The notes: a model not told the origin generated them from the sequence alone. Numbered from the stretch's first letter, positions 16,311-25,532 are shown. The stretch is DNA of 41,951 nucleotides from Chromatiales bacterium (GCA_024679535.1 JAIBDF010000009.1:1-41951); one strand, 5' to 3'. A program made the numbers and translations.

Positions 16311-17476
16311 GCAGCGCCGGTTGGCGGAACTCGATACCGGAGATTGTCGCGACCGAGGTCCGCAACCGACCGGGCCCCCATTAGCTTCATACCGCGTTCG
16401 ATCTCAGCTCTGAAGTTCGACAGGGTTTTTTCCACACCGGCCTGACCAGCCGCCGCGAGCGCGTACAGATACAGGCGACCACCGGAACAGGCTTTGGCCC
16501 CCACGGAGAGCGCTTTGAGAACATGCGTGCCACGTTGTATTCCGCCGTCGCAGATAACGTCGATCTTGTCACCCACTGCGTCCACGATTTCCGCGAGCTG
16601 ATCAAACGGGGTTCGCGAGCCATCCAGCTGGCGCCCGCCGTGATTCGACACCATGATCGCCGTCGCGCCGATATCTACAGCGCGTCGCGCGTCTGCTACC
16701 GACATGATGCCCTTGAGGCAAAACTCCTTGCCCCAGTTCTTGCGTACTTGCTCCGCCGCAGTCCAGTCCATCGACTGGTCGAGCATCGTCGAAAAATAAT
16801 CGGACACGGACATGCTGACGTTCGTGCCCTCGTCAACGTAGTCCTTCAGGTTCGATAGCTCGAACTTGTCCCTGAACAGGTAGTTCATGGTCCAGCGCGG
16901 ATGGGCCGCGAAACTGAATACGCTGCGCGCCGTCAGGCGCGGCGGTGACGTAAACCCGGTTACCAGGTCTCTTTCCCGATTCCCGCCGACGATCGTGTCG
17001 ACCGTCAGGGCGATGGCATCGAAGTCGGCCTCCTTGCAGCGCTCGATCATGCTGTTCGTGAGCCCCTTGTCCTTGTGATAGTAGAGCTGGAACATTTTCG
17101 GCGAACTGATTCGGGCACCGATGTCTTCGATTCCCACTGTCGCCAGCGAGGAGATGCCAAACCAGGTTCCGAACTGCTCCGCGGCACCAGCCACCGCGTA
17201 CTCACCCTCGTAATGGAACAGGCGCTGCAACGCAGTCGGCGAGAGAAACAAGGGTAGATCGATCTTCTTGCCCATCACAGTCGTCGACATGTCGATATTC
17301 TCGACGCCGGCCAGCACGTTCGGCACGAGGTCGCAGTCATCAAACGCACTGGTGTTGCGCCGCAGAGTCACCTCGTCATCGGCGGCACCGTCGATGTAGT
17401 GAAATATGGGACCGGGCAGTCGCTTCTTTGCGAGCCGGCGAAACTGCTGGGTATTGAAACAGTGTTTGAGGTTCAT
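16307..17476 (-). CDS. FMN-dependent alpha-hydroxy-acid dehydrogenase/oxidase
   Basis: A 389-residue protein of the L-lactate dehydrogenase (LldD)/glycolate oxidase/mandelate dehydrogenase family, which oxidises 2-hydroxy acids to 2-keto acids with FMN. The opening segment FRRLAKKRLPGPIFHYIDGAA matches the family start. The catalytic motif SNHGGRQLDG (about 277-286) contains the active-site His and Arg, and the phosphate-binding end is DGGIQRGTHVLKALSVGAKA. An internal region (about 175-220), where membrane-bound members carry an anchoring loop, is present and moderately hydrophobic. The substrate cannot be fixed. It overlaps xdhC by four bases and lies about 100 bases downstream of a same-strand LysR gene. 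Confidence 0.9.
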   Translation of the reverse strand: MNLKHCFNTQQFRRLAKKRLPGPIFHYIDGAADDEVTLRRNTSAFDDCDLVPNVLAGVENIDMSTTVMGKKIDLPLFLSPTALQRLFHYEGEYAVAGAAEQFGTWFGISSLATVGIEDIGARISSPKMFQLYYHKDKGLTNSMIERCKEADFDAIALTVDTIVGGNRERDLVTGFTSPPRLTARSVFSFAAHPRWTMNYLFRDKFELSNLKDYVDEGTNVSMSVSDYFSTMLDQSMDWTAAEQVRKNWGKEFCLKGIMSVADARRAVDIGATAIMVSNHGGRQLDGSRTPFDQLAEIVDAVGDKIDVICDGGIQRGTHVLKALSVGAKACSGGRLYLYALAAAGQAGVEKTLSNFRAEIERGMKLMGARSVADLGRDNLRYRVPPTGAA

Positions 17477-17583
17477 TGGTCAGCCGATCGTCCCGAGGTG
17501 GTGTTTTTGAGAAGCTAACGGGAACGCAAACCTTAGTGTACTCCAATTGGTGGCGATAACGCTCACGGCCCTTGGCAATGCAG

Positions 17584-18423
17584 CTAGTCCGAGCGCAAAA
17601 GCTCGAGGCTCTTCTCGATCAACTCAAGGCGGGACGACCTGACGGGATACGTGGCATAAGCTTGTCGAGTAAAGACAGGGGCATCCGCGACCTCGTAGAG
17701 CAAACCCAGCTCGATGTCTTTGTCGACCATACGACGTGGCAGGTACGCGCTGCCGCCTATGAGGTTAATGTATTCCAGCGCCATCTTCGCATGGGACACC
17801 CGCGTCATCGCCTCTGGTGCATCAGGAAATGTGCGTCTGTGATCGAGACCGAATGACAACCCCCAGTCGACAAACACGTAGTTCTCGACGAGTGCTTGTT
17901 CCACTTCGAGTCCGGCATCGCTGGAAACGAGAATAAACTCGACCGTCGCAATCTCTCGAACGTGCATGATTTCCAGCTGCGCCGGTTCGAGCATAATTGC
18001 GACATCGAGCGTCCCATCAATCAGCTTCCTGGTCAGCAAGTCCGGGCTCTGCGACTCCGAGATGATCGCCAGCGTCGGGTAGGTGCGACGCAGATCATGT
18101 AGCCAGCGTTGTAGTAATACGTCCCACAGCCGCAGGCTACCGCCGATAACCAGTTGCTCGCTGGCCTCAGCGAGTGATACGTCCTGCCTGGCCGCACGCC
18201 AGGTGGCAACGAGTTTTTCGGAATGCCGTATGAGCCTGCTGCCCTCCGGGGTCAGGCGCATCTCACGCCTGCTGCGTTCGAACAGCTTTACCCCCAGCTG
18301 CTCCTCCAGCGACTTCAACCGACAGCTGACAGCCGCCTGCGTGACGAAAAGCGCCTCCGCGGCACGGCCGAAGTGGCGTGTGCGATTGAGTTCCAGAAAC
18401 GTGCGGAGGAGTTCGAGGTCCAT
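17584..18423 (-). CDS. LysR-family transcriptional regulator, HdfR-like
   Basis: A 279-residue LysR regulator: N-terminal winged helix-turn-helix (residues 2-60: MDLELLRTFLELNRTRHFGR, then VTQAAVSCRLKSLEEQLGVKLFER) and a C-terminal effector-binding domain with VIGGSLRLWD as its first strand. The N-terminal 70 residues closely resemble E. coli HdfR as I recall it, including TWRAARQDV after the linker helix. It may control itself, the divergent small gene at 18572, or the hydroxyacid dehydrogenase downstream; the sequence does not decide. The divergent gap (18424-18571) is markedly AT-rich near the LysR start, as expected for its operator. Confidence 0.92.
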   Translation of the reverse strand: MDLELLRTFLELNRTRHFGRAAEALFVTQAAVSCRLKSLEEQLGVKLFERSRREMRLTPEGSRLIRHSEKLVATWRAARQDVSLAEASEQLVIGGSLRLWDVLLQRWLHDLRRTYPTLAIISESQSPDLLTRKLIDGTLDVAIMLEPAQLEIMHVREIATVEFILVSSDAGLEVEQALVENYVFVDWGLSFGLDHRRTFPDAPEAMTRVSHAKMALEYINLIGGSAYLPRRMVDKDIELGLLYEVADAPVFTRQAYATYPVRSSRLELIEKSLELLRSD

Positions 18424-18480
18424 AGTTAGTTATAAAAGGCATTTATCCATTAGACAAGTATTTTTAGTTTTATTTATCAA
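18424..18480. promoter_or_regulatory. AT-rich divergent promoter/operator region upstream of lysR
   Basis: Immediately upstream of the LysR start there is an AT-rich stretch (18424-18480, containing TTATAAAA and TATTTTTAGTTTTATTTATC) that stands out against the GC-rich surroundings. LysR regulators usually bind such regions through T-N11-A sites and autoregulate. I cannot single out one operator with confidence. Confidence 0.35.
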
Positions 18481-18571
18481 ACTGGAACCCCTACCTTGGT
18501 CTTTATCAACCTTGGCGCTACGGCTGCTGCCATGCATGTAGCTGGCGTCGTACCTTGAACATGAGGCCTGA

Positions 18572-18946
18572 ATGACTCTGCAGCATCCCACGGACCGGCT
18601 TCATTCGAGGAAAGCAGATGCGAAAGCCGCGTATTCGAAGGACGCCCGGAAGAGGTTGATCGTATCCAGATCAAAACTCGACGGCGCAACAACAGCGGTC
18701 AGGCAGGCGATCACGGTGGGAGGCCTGAAGTCCAGCAAGCCGCTGGATCTAACCGTCAATGCAATGGAGGCTAATTTCAAGGACGTGGAGACCCGGCTTG
18801 GAGACCTGCAAAATTCCGGTGAAGACGACTGGGAGGAGCTACGTATCCTGCTGGAAAGCGCCTGGGAGAACCTGGCCCATTCGATCAGGAACCTCGTCGC
18901 GCGGTTCGCGGACGAATCGCACCAGGGCCGTGATCGAGATGTCTGA
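18572..18946 (+). CDS. Small helical hypothetical protein
   Basis: A 124-residue protein with a basic N-terminal third and an amphipathic, probably coiled-coil helix in the C-terminal half (VNAMEANFKDVETRLGDLQ, then ESAWENLAHSIRNLVARF). It has no signal peptide or membrane helix. GAGG lies at 18563-18566, five bases before the ATG. Its composition resembles small stress-associated helical proteins, but I do not recognise a family. It is followed closely by a decayed DUF2490 gene, so the locus may be degenerating. Confidence 0.55.
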   Translation: MTLQHPTDRLHSRKADAKAAYSKDARKRLIVSRSKLDGATTAVRQAITVGGLKSSKPLDLTVNAMEANFKDVETRLGDLQNSGEDDWEELRILLESAWENLAHSIRNLVARFADESHQGRDRDV

Positions 18947-18973
18947 ATCGATCATTCAAGTATCAAGGACAAT

Positions 18974-19305
18974 ATGATGAGAGGTAATGCAGGTATCCGT
19001 GCAGTCCTGATGAGTTCAGCAGATGCTCAGGCACAATACTTTGATCCTGGTAGCGGCGCGAACCAATGGCTGGTTCGACCTGGCGTTGGCTATGAAATTC
19101 GCGAGGGCGTCAAAGCATGGGCGGGTTACGCTCGATCGACATAGGCGATGACCTCGGTGTCGTGCTGCGATTCGCGACCAAGTAGGTGCGGCCGACTGGG
19201 GTGGCGACGCTGGAGGTCGGTTATATGCAGCATTACATCTTTAGAGACAGCAGGGAAGACGGGCTTTATCATCTTGCCGTGCTGACGATCAAGGCGAAGT
19301 TATGA
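18974..19305 (+). pseudogene. Remnant of a DUF2490 outer-membrane protein gene
   Basis: Two pieces of a DUF2490-like protein are readable in different frames. From the ATG at 18974 the frame gives QYFDPGSGANQWLVRPGVGY, then EIREGVKAWAGYARS, before a stop at 19142-19144. In another frame, ending at the stop 19303-19305, the sequence reads DDLGVVLRFATK, a stop, then VRPTGVATLEVGYMQHYIFR, then DSREDGLYHLAVLTIKAKL. These fit the beginning and end of DUF2490 proteins, normally a little over 200 residues, with the middle missing. So the gene has an internal deletion, a frameshift and at least one in-frame stop. The following bases to 19468 hold no gene I can support. Confidence 0.7.
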
Positions 19306-19468
19306 TGATAGGAAAAACCAGTATCGCTGCGGAACATAGCTGGCAATCCGACACTAGTCGTTGGAACATCAGAACCGGGATTCGATGCCAACAAGACAGT
19401 GAGCAGCTCTTTTGCGGTTGTCGCCAACGCACGGTGTCACCACCCCCTTTTCAGGTAAAGAAATAGAT

Positions 19469-19933
19469 ATGAAATTGCCAAAAGAAAACCTGATGCTTGG
19501 TTGGCGCGAGTGGGTCGCCCTCCCGGATCTCGGCATTCGCCAGATTAAGGCGAAGGTCGATACAGGGGCGCGCACGTCCGCGCTCCACGCCTTCAAGATT
19601 CGCTCGTTCCAGGACGGCGATCAGGAGCGTGTCGAGTTTCTGATGCATCCGGTGCAAAAAGACAACGATACGGTCGTCACCTGCCTCGCTGATGTCCTCG
19701 ACAAGCGGACAGTCACCGACTCCGGCGGGCATAAAGAAGAACGGTTTGTGATCCGGACAAACCTCGCTATCGGAAAATATACGTGGCCTATCGAAGTCAC
19801 GCTGACCGCTCGTGACGACATGCTGTTTCGAATGCTCCTGGGTCGCACCGCAATCAAGAAAATTGCGCAGGTCGACCCGGCTCGATCGTATCGGGTGGGC
19901 AAGAAGAAACGAATTGCCGAGGGCGAGCAATGA
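19469..19933 (+). CDS. Retropepsin-like ATP-dependent zinc protease family protein (RimB type)
   Basis: The start is set at the ATG at 19469 (154 residues); an in-frame TTG at 19412 would add 19 residues unlike the family. The protein matches the DUF785/'ATP-dependent zinc protease' family: GWREWVALPDLGIRQIKAKV followed by DTGARTSAL, where Asp31 is the retropepsin-type active-site Asp, and a C-terminal MLLGRTAIKK segment. In pseudomonads the homologue RimB removes glutamate tails added by RimK to ribosomal protein S6. The rimK gene lies two genes downstream, which strongly supports the same role here. It overlaps the M14 deacylase gene by four bases (ATGA). Confidence 0.9.
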   Translation: MKLPKENLMLGWREWVALPDLGIRQIKAKVDTGARTSALHAFKIRSFQDGDQERVEFLMHPVQKDNDTVVTCLADVLDKRTVTDSGGHKEERFVIRTNLAIGKYTWPIEVTLTARDDMLFRMLLGRTAIKKIAQVDPARSYRVGKKKRIAEGEQ

Positions 19934-20943
19934 AAAAAACTGATGACATTATGGTGGTCGGTAATACGACAATTCGCCCCGGCGAACGAGTAACTGTTGA
20001 CCTGCCGGTTGCCGATCTTTACACGTCTACGTCTCTCAATATGCCCATCAAGATCATACGCGGCCGCCAGCCCGGTCCTGTGCTCTTCGTTTCAGCCGCA
20101 ATCCATGGTGACGAACTTAACGGCGTTGAAATAATCCGGCGGCTATTGAAGCGAAAAACGCTCCGATCAATTCGCGGAACCCTGATTGCAATACCGGTCG
20201 TCAATGTTCATGGCTTCCTGGACCAGTCGCGCTATTTGCCTGACCGGCGCGACCTGAACCGGTCCTTTCCGGGAAGCGCCAAAGGGTCGATTGCGGCAAG
20301 GCTTGCCAACTTGTTCCTGCGTGAAATTGTGGCCAAGGCAGACGTCGGACTCGACCTGCACACGGGCGCCCTGCACCGTTCGAATCTGCCGCAGATACGC
20401 GCCAACCTGGACGACACCGGAACACTCGAACTTGCCAACGCTTTTGGCGCGCCGGTCGTCATCAACGCGAACACTCGTGACGGCTCCTTACGTGCCTGTG
20501 CCGCCAAACGTGGCATGCCAATACTGATCTACGAGGCTGGCGAAGCACTCCGCTTTGATGAACCCTGCATTCGCACGGGGCTGCGCGGCATTCTGAGCGT
20601 CATGCGCTATATGCATATGCTGCCTGCTGTAAAGAGCTCTTCACCCATCAAACCAGTCATAGCTCGGTCAACGCGATGGATTCGTGCCAGTACAAGCGGC
20701 ATTGTTACCGACAAAGCAAAGCTCGGCAGCACGATCTCCAAGGGCCAGGTCCTGGCTATGATCAGCGACCCTCTTGGTGATGACGAGACCAAGGTGATTG
20801 CACCATCTGATGGGATCATAATCGGACGCAGTAATCTTCCCCTGGCACACGAAGGTGATGCACTTTTTAACCTCGGGACATTCAGGAACATGCCGAAGGC
20901 GAGCAGTGCGGTCGAAAGCCTCGCTCCCGCTCCGACGGTCTAG
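19930..20943 (+). CDS. Succinylglutamate desuccinylase/aspartoacylase family (M14) zinc hydrolase
   Basis: A 337-residue protein of the AstE/AspA subfamily of M14 metallohydrolases. Zinc ligands are visible: [10 protein letters not shown] gives H59 and E62, and DLHTGA gives H144. The substrate carboxylate-binding motif DLNRSFPG is at 109-116. A C-terminal beta domain (about 255-320: [20 protein letters not shown], then [11 protein letters not shown]) resembles a biotinyl/lipoyl-like fold typical of the AspA-like branch. Such enzymes hydrolyse N-acyl amino acids (N-acetylaspartate, N-succinylglutamate). Its location between a RimB-type protease and rimK suggests the substrate is related to RimK products; that is inference. 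Confidence 0.9.
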   Translation: MKKTDDIMVVGNTTIRPGERVTVDLPVADLYTSTSLNMPIKIIRGRQPGPVLFVSAAIHGDELNGVEIIRRLLKRKTLRSIRGTLIAIPVVNVHGFLDQSRYLPDRRDLNRSFPGSAKGSIAARLANLFLREIVAKADVGLDLHTGALHRSNLPQIRANLDDTGTLELANAFGAPVVINANTRDGSLRACAAKRGMPILIYEAGEALRFDEPCIRTGLRGILSVMRYMHMLPAVKSSSPIKPVIARSTRWIRASTSGIVTDKAKLGSTISKGQVLAMISDPLGDDETKVIAPSDGIIIGRSNLPLAHEGDALFNLGTFRNMPKASSAVESLAPAPTV

Positions 20944-21002
20944 GAAACCAGCGATCGGTCGCAATCACGGATGTTCCAACACCTTTCTCACAGGATGAAC
21001 CT

Positions 21003-21908
21003 ATGAAAATCGCCGTACTCTCAACCAATAAGTCCCTCTATTCCACGAGGCGCCTCATTGAGTCAGGCAAAGAACGTGGTCATGACATGCTGGTGGTCAA
21101 TCACAAGCAGTGCTACATGAATATTACGAGCCACAAGCCCAGCATTCACCTCAAGGGCGAGTCAATTACCGGCGTCGATGCCATCATCCCGCGCATTGGC
21201 GCGTCGGTTTCTTTTTACGGTGCTGCTGTCGTACGCCAGTTTGAAATGATGGGCGTCTATTCGGTCAATGAGTCCGTTGCCATTACACGCTCACGCGACA
21301 AGCTGCGCGCATCGCAGCTACTCGCACGCAAGGGCATCGGCCTGCCAGTGACAGGGTTCGCAAACTCGCCGAATGACACCCAGGACCTGATCAAGATCGC
21401 CGGCGGCGCCCCGGTCGTGATCAAACTTCTTGAAGGCACCCAGGGTGTTGGGGTTGTCCTCGCGGAAACAAGGAAGGCTGCCGAGAGCGTTGTCGAGGCC
21501 TTCCGCGGACTCAAGGCCAACTTCATGGTGCAGGAATTCATCGCCGAGGCCGGCGGCGCAGACATCCGCTGCCTCGTCATTGGTGACAAAGTGGTAGCCG
21601 CGATGAAGCGTCAGGGAAAGGAAGGAGAGTTCCGCTCAAACCTCCATCGTGGTGGCGCAGCGTCTCTGATCAAGATAACGCCGGAAGAACGATCGACAGC
21701 GGTACGGTCAGCAAAAGTCATGGGGCTGAATGTAGCCGGCGTCGACCTGTTGCGATCAAATCATGGCCCCGTCGTGATGGAGGTAAACTCCAGTCCTGGC
21801 CTTGAAGGCATTGAGACCGCGACAAAGAAAGACGTTGCTGCTCTGATTATCGAGTTCATCGAAAAGAATGCCAAGCAGGGCAAAACAAGAACGCGCGGCC
21901 AGGGCTGA
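21003..21908 (+). CDS. rimK: RimK, ribosomal protein S6 glutamate ligase (ATP-grasp)
   Basis: A 301-residue ATP-grasp enzyme. The N-terminal domain starts [20 protein letters not shown] and carries [15 protein letters not shown], followed by the ATP-binding segments [17 protein letters not shown] (about 137-153) and [20 protein letters not shown], and the metal-binding [15 protein letters not shown] (about 257-271). RimK adds glutamate residues to the C-terminus of ribosomal protein S6 and can make poly-glutamate. AGGAT lies a few bases before the ATG. Neighbours are a RimB-type protease and an AstE-type deacylase upstream and an MscS channel directly downstream (one-base stop/start overlap). 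Relatives that ligate other amino acids exist, so the S6 target is likely but not proven. Confidence 0.95.
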   Translation: MKIAVLSTNKSLYSTRRLIESGKERGHDMLVVNHKQCYMNITSHKPSIHLKGESITGVDAIIPRIGASVSFYGAAVVRQFEMMGVYSVNESVAITRSRDKLRASQLLARKGIGLPVTGFANSPNDTQDLIKIAGGAPVVIKLLEGTQGVGVVLAETRKAAESVVEAFRGLKANFMVQEFIAEAGGADIRCLVIGDKVVAAMKRQGKEGEFRSNLHRGGAASLIKITPEERSTAVRSAKVMGLNVAGVDLLRSNHGPVVMEVNSSPGLEGIETATKKDVAALIIEFIEKNAKQGKTRTRGQG

Positions 21909-22801
21909 TGTTTGCTGATCTGAAAACATTCTGGAACTTCATCCTGACCACGGCCCCGAGTGGCCAATCGATTACTGTGGGCCAGGTTCTCTCCGTGATA
22001 ACCCTGTTGGTGATCGGCTATTACGGCAGCCGATTGGTTGGGTTCATTCTTGGGCAGCGGCTCGCGAAAACGGCTTTGCGTCCGGACGTTGTACACATTT
22101 TCAAGCGCGTCACATTTTTCACAATACTGCTCCTGGTTTTCATCACCGCACTGGGGCTTCTGGGTATTCCCCTCACTGCTTTTGCCTTTGCAACGGGTGC
22201 GCTGGCTATCGGCATTGGCTTCGGCGCGCAGAACATCATCAACAACTTCATCAGTGGTTGGATCCTCATGGCTGAGCGACCCATCCGGATTGACGATTTC
22301 ATAGAGATCGACGCCTGGCAGGGAACTGTTGAGAGTGTCGGTAATCGCTCAACCCGGATTCGTCGCACTGATGGCGTGCACCTGCTGGTACCCAATAGTC
22401 AGTTGCTGGAGCGTACGGTCGTTAACTGGACACTGGTCGACCAGCTTATTCGTACAACGGTACGAGTCGGCGTCGAGTACGGCTCGCCTGTGCGTCGCGT
22501 TTCCGAACTCATAATGGAAGCAGTTACCCAGCAAACACAGGTAAGGACATCACCCAGTCCTTCTGTGGTGTTTGAGGATTTCGGCGACAATTCGCTGGTT
22601 TTCGACACGCACTTCTGGTGCGACGTGACCGGCGAAAAGCTGCTGCGCGAGGTCCGCAGCGACATCCGATTCAGGATTTGTGAGCTGTTCGAGGCGAATG
22701 ATATCGTCGTGGCCTTTCCGCAGCGTGACGTTCATCTGGACACTAAAAATGCGCTGGAGATACGCGTCTTGCCTTCTGACCCGCCACCGCCGAATAATTA
22801 A
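21908..22801 (+). CDS. MscS-family small-conductance mechanosensitive channel
   Basis: A 297-residue protein with three N-terminal helices (about 24-48, 64-86, 89-120). The third is the glycine/alanine-rich pore helix (FATGALAIGIGFGAQNIINN) and runs into the MscS beta domain (RPIRIDDFIEIDAWQGTVES, RTDGVHLLVPNSQLL). The C-terminal alpha/beta vestibule domain ends near residue 290. MscS channels release solutes during hypo-osmotic shock. The start codon shares a base with the rimK stop (TGATG), so translation is coupled. The presence of this channel in a rimK operon may link osmotic status to the glutamate-modification genes; this is inference. Confidence 0.94.
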   Translation: MFADLKTFWNFILTTAPSGQSITVGQVLSVITLLVIGYYGSRLVGFILGQRLAKTALRPDVVHIFKRVTFFTILLLVFITALGLLGIPLTAFAFATGALAIGIGFGAQNIINNFISGWILMAERPIRIDDFIEIDAWQGTVESVGNRSTRIRRTDGVHLLVPNSQLLERTVVNWTLVDQLIRTTVRVGVEYGSPVRRVSELIMEAVTQQTQVRTSPSPSVVFEDFGDNSLVFDTHFWCDVTGEKLLREVRSDIRFRICELFEANDIVVAFPQRDVHLDTKNALEIRVLPSDPPPPNN

Positions 22802-22812
22802 GGACCCATGTG

Positions 22813-23799
22813 ATGACTAACGTAGTTTCTGCGGGACCCAACTTCCTGCATTGCTGTACGCTCAACGGACGCGGTGGCGCGGATCCCGTTGATTCCCAGT
22901 CTATTCCCGCACAAACCAGTGGGCAGGGCACCTTATGGGTGCACCTCGACGTCAATGACGAGGCATCTCAAGCCTGGCTAAACAACGAGAGCGGCCTGGA
23001 ATCCGTGATCGTCGACGTGTTGCTGGCTGATGAAACCAGGCCCCGATCGCTCTCAACAGACCGCGGCCTGCTGGTGGTACTTCGTGGTGTTAACAGTAAC
23101 CCCGGCGCCGATCCCGAAGACATGGTGTCCATCCGAGTCTGGATCGAGAAAAACCGAATAATCAGTACTCGGCGCAGGCGCCTGTTGTCGATAATCGACA
23201 TACAGGAGACGCTCAAAGAGGGTATCGGACCAAAATCATCTAGCGGCTTTCTCAGCAGCCTTGTCACCAGGCTGGCTGATCGCGTCGGCGAATTTATCGA
23301 TGACATCGAAGAGCGTGTTGGGGAAGCGGAGGTCATGATGGCCACCCAGGACCAGACACAGTTTCGACAGATGGTGTCCACGTTGCGGCACCAGATCGCA
23401 TCGGTTCGGCGCTTTCTGGCCCCACAGCGAGACGCCCTGGACCGACTCTACCGACAGCCCGGCGACTGGTTAATGGAAGTCGATATCCGGGATCTCAGGG
23501 ACGAAGCAGACCGAATCACACGCTACCTCGAAGACCTGGATCTCGCGCGTGAACGCACGATGGTGCTGCGGGAGGAATTTCTCGGACAGCTTGCGCAGGA
23601 ACAAAACTCCCGCATGTATGTTCTATCAGTAGTAGCTGCAATCTTTTTACCGCTTACATTTGTGACCGGACTACTGGGAATGAACGTTGGTGGCCTGCCA
23701 GGTGTCGAGAGTCCATGGGGCTTTGCAGGATCAATTGTCATCATGGTGCTGGCGGGACTTGGGTTGGCGGTGTTCTTTCGGTCGAAAAAGTGGCTTTAG
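22813..23799 (+). CDS. zntB: ZntB-like CorA-family zinc/metal transporter
   Basis: A 328-residue protein of the CorA/ZntB family: a soluble alpha/beta N-terminal domain (LWVHLDVNDEASQAWLNNES, RPRSLSTDRGLLVVLRGVNS), a long helix bundle (about 150-260) and two C-terminal helices. The pore motif GMN is at about 289-291 in TGLLGMNVGGLPGVESPWGF. The GG(L/I)PG continuation and the C-terminal RSKKWL match ZntB rather than CorA. ZntB moves zinc across the inner membrane. AAGGA is upstream, eight bases before the ATG at 22813; the GTG at 22810 is an alternative start. It follows mscS by about ten bases. Confidence 0.92.
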   Translation: MTNVVSAGPNFLHCCTLNGRGGADPVDSQSIPAQTSGQGTLWVHLDVNDEASQAWLNNESGLESVIVDVLLADETRPRSLSTDRGLLVVLRGVNSNPGADPEDMVSIRVWIEKNRIISTRRRRLLSIIDIQETLKEGIGPKSSSGFLSSLVTRLADRVGEFIDDIEERVGEAEVMMATQDQTQFRQMVSTLRHQIASVRRFLAPQRDALDRLYRQPGDWLMEVDIRDLRDEADRITRYLEDLDLARERTMVLREEFLGQLAQEQNSRMYVLSVVAAIFLPLTFVTGLLGMNVGGLPGVESPWGFAGSIVIMVLAGLGLAVFFRSKKWL

Positions 23800-23808
23800 A
23801 CGGCCATC

Positions 23809-25530
23809 GTGTCAATCACCAAGCCTACATACCTGCTACTGATAGCCCTGCTACTGCCATCAATGGTTGTGGCCGACCTGACTATCTCAGGCCTCAACGA
23901 GGACCTGGAGCGTAATGTTCGCGCTTTTGCGACGATCGCTACAGAGCCCTGTGACGCAGAAGCCTGGCTCGTCCGCCGGAGATTCCGAACGCTTGAATCC
24001 CAGGTTCGCAAGGCGCTCGAAGCCTTCGGCTACTACCGGCCAGAAATAACATCAAAGCTTGTACTGGACGCAGCGTGCTGGGCAGCCGAAGTTGCGGTTA
24101 ACCCTGGCGAACCGGTTCTTCTGCGCGAAGTCGATATCCGGATTGATGGGCCTGCCTCATCTGATCCTGCATTTCAGGAATTGCTCACGCCAGACTCCCT
24201 GACCTCGGGCAACGCGCTACGGCATGCCAATTACGAAGCGCTAAAAATGACACTGCAAATCCGCGCGGCAAACCGCGGCTACCTCGAGGCTCAATTCTCT
24301 GTAAGTCGTATGGATGTCTGGCCTGATCAGGGCGTTGCCGACGTTACGCTGCATTTCACGAGTGGCCCTCGCTACCGCCTGGGCGAGATACGTCAAGAAC
24401 AGGCGTTCATGAACCCTGCGATCGTCCTTGCCTATCTCGACCTGGAGGTCGGCGCCTATTATGACGCTGACGATCTGGCCCGCGCCTACCGGGATCTGTC
24501 CGATAGTGCGTATTTTGGACAGATCGAAATTCTCCCGGACGTCGCCAACGCTGCAGATGAACACGTGCCAATACAGATACTGCTGCAGCCGGGCACTCAC
24601 ATCGAATACAACGTGGGTGTCGGCGCGTCGACCGATCTGGGTCTGAGATTTCGTGCCGGGGTCCGAAACAACCGCATCAACCAGCGCGGACATCGCCTGA
24701 TCGCGGACCTGGGTTTCTCACAGGTCTTACAAGGCTTAACCACCGAATATCGAATTCCGCTCAGCGATCCTCGCCGCGAGTGGTTCAGCGTGACTGGTGC
24801 CTACTCGAACGAGGAAACTGACACCTTTGATACCGAAATACAGCGGCTGGGCGTACGCTGGACCAAGGCCATGACCGATACGTGGCTGCGAACCTTGTCG
24901 GCCGACGCCAGTCGTGAGTCGTTCGTGGTCGGGGAAGAAATCGAGACCAGCCGTTCCTTCGTGCCCGCTATAACCTTTGATCAGAAGCACTCGGACAGAG
25001 ATATCTTCCCTCGCAGCGGACGCCGCCTGGGCGCGGAGTTTAGCGGAACCGACAAGTCGATCGGCTCCACCATGTCGTATATTCAGGTAACTGCCTGGAT
25101 GCGCTGGATTCGCTCCTTTGGCGACCGCACTCGCCTGCTGGCCCGTCTCAACGCAGGCTTCACGAAATCCGATGACTTTTCCGAACTGCCACCATCCGTC
25201 AGATTCTTCGCCGGTGGTGACGAATCAATTCGTGGCTTCGACTATGAGAGTCTCGGCCCGACCGATGCAGATGGCAATGTGGTTGGCGGCGATAATCTGC
25301 TGGTGGCAAGCATTGAGTACGAACGCCATTTGAAGGGAAACTTTTACGGAGCGGTATTCGTTGACGCCGGCAATGCTTTTGACAACACCGACTTTACGGC
25401 TGAAGTCGGTGCCGGTATCGGCATAAAGTGGCGCTCGCCACTCGGGCCGATTCGTCTATACCTGGGCTACCCCGTTTCCCAGAGTGACCAGAACCTGCGC
25501 GTGCATTTACGACTCGGTGCCGACCTTTGA
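23809..25530 (+). CDS. tamA: TamA, outer-membrane translocation and assembly module protein
   Basis: A 573-residue Omp85-family protein with GTG start at 23809, nine bases after zntB. It has a signal peptide (about 1-22, ending VVA), N-terminal POTRA domains (about 25-265; e.g. LREVDIRIDGPASSDPAFQE and YRLGEIRQEQAFMNPAIVL) and a C-terminal 16-strand-type barrel with family features FFAGGDESIRGFDYESLGP and the terminal LRVHLRLGADL. TamA works with TamB to build outer-membrane proteins and move lipids across the envelope. Its downstream neighbour is tamB with overlapping codons, the standard pairing. Confidence 0.94.
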   Translation: MSITKPTYLLLIALLLPSMVVADLTISGLNEDLERNVRAFATIATEPCDAEAWLVRRRFRTLESQVRKALEAFGYYRPEITSKLVLDAACWAAEVAVNPGEPVLLREVDIRIDGPASSDPAFQELLTPDSLTSGNALRHANYEALKMTLQIRAANRGYLEAQFSVSRMDVWPDQGVADVTLHFTSGPRYRLGEIRQEQAFMNPAIVLAYLDLEVGAYYDADDLARAYRDLSDSAYFGQIEILPDVANAADEHVPIQILLQPGTHIEYNVGVGASTDLGLRFRAGVRNNRINQRGHRLIADLGFSQVLQGLTTEYRIPLSDPRREWFSVTGAYSNEETDTFDTEIQRLGVRWTKAMTDTWLRTLSADASRESFVVGEEIETSRSFVPAITFDQKHSDRDIFPRSGRRLGAEFSGTDKSIGSTMSYIQVTAWMRWIRSFGDRTRLLARLNAGFTKSDDFSELPPSVRFFAGGDESIRGFDYESLGPTDADGNVVGGDNLLVASIEYERHLKGNFYGAVFVDAGNAFDNTDFTAEVGAGIGIKWRSPLGPIRLYLGYPVSQSDQNLRVHLRLGADL

Positions 25531-25532
25531 CC

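Noticed and set aside
19303-19468. Short open frame starting MMIGKTSIAAEH between the pseudogene and the protease gene
   Set aside because: About 54 codons, no family resemblance; another frame here (GNPTLVVGTSEPGFDANKTV) looks slightly protein-like but cannot be assigned.
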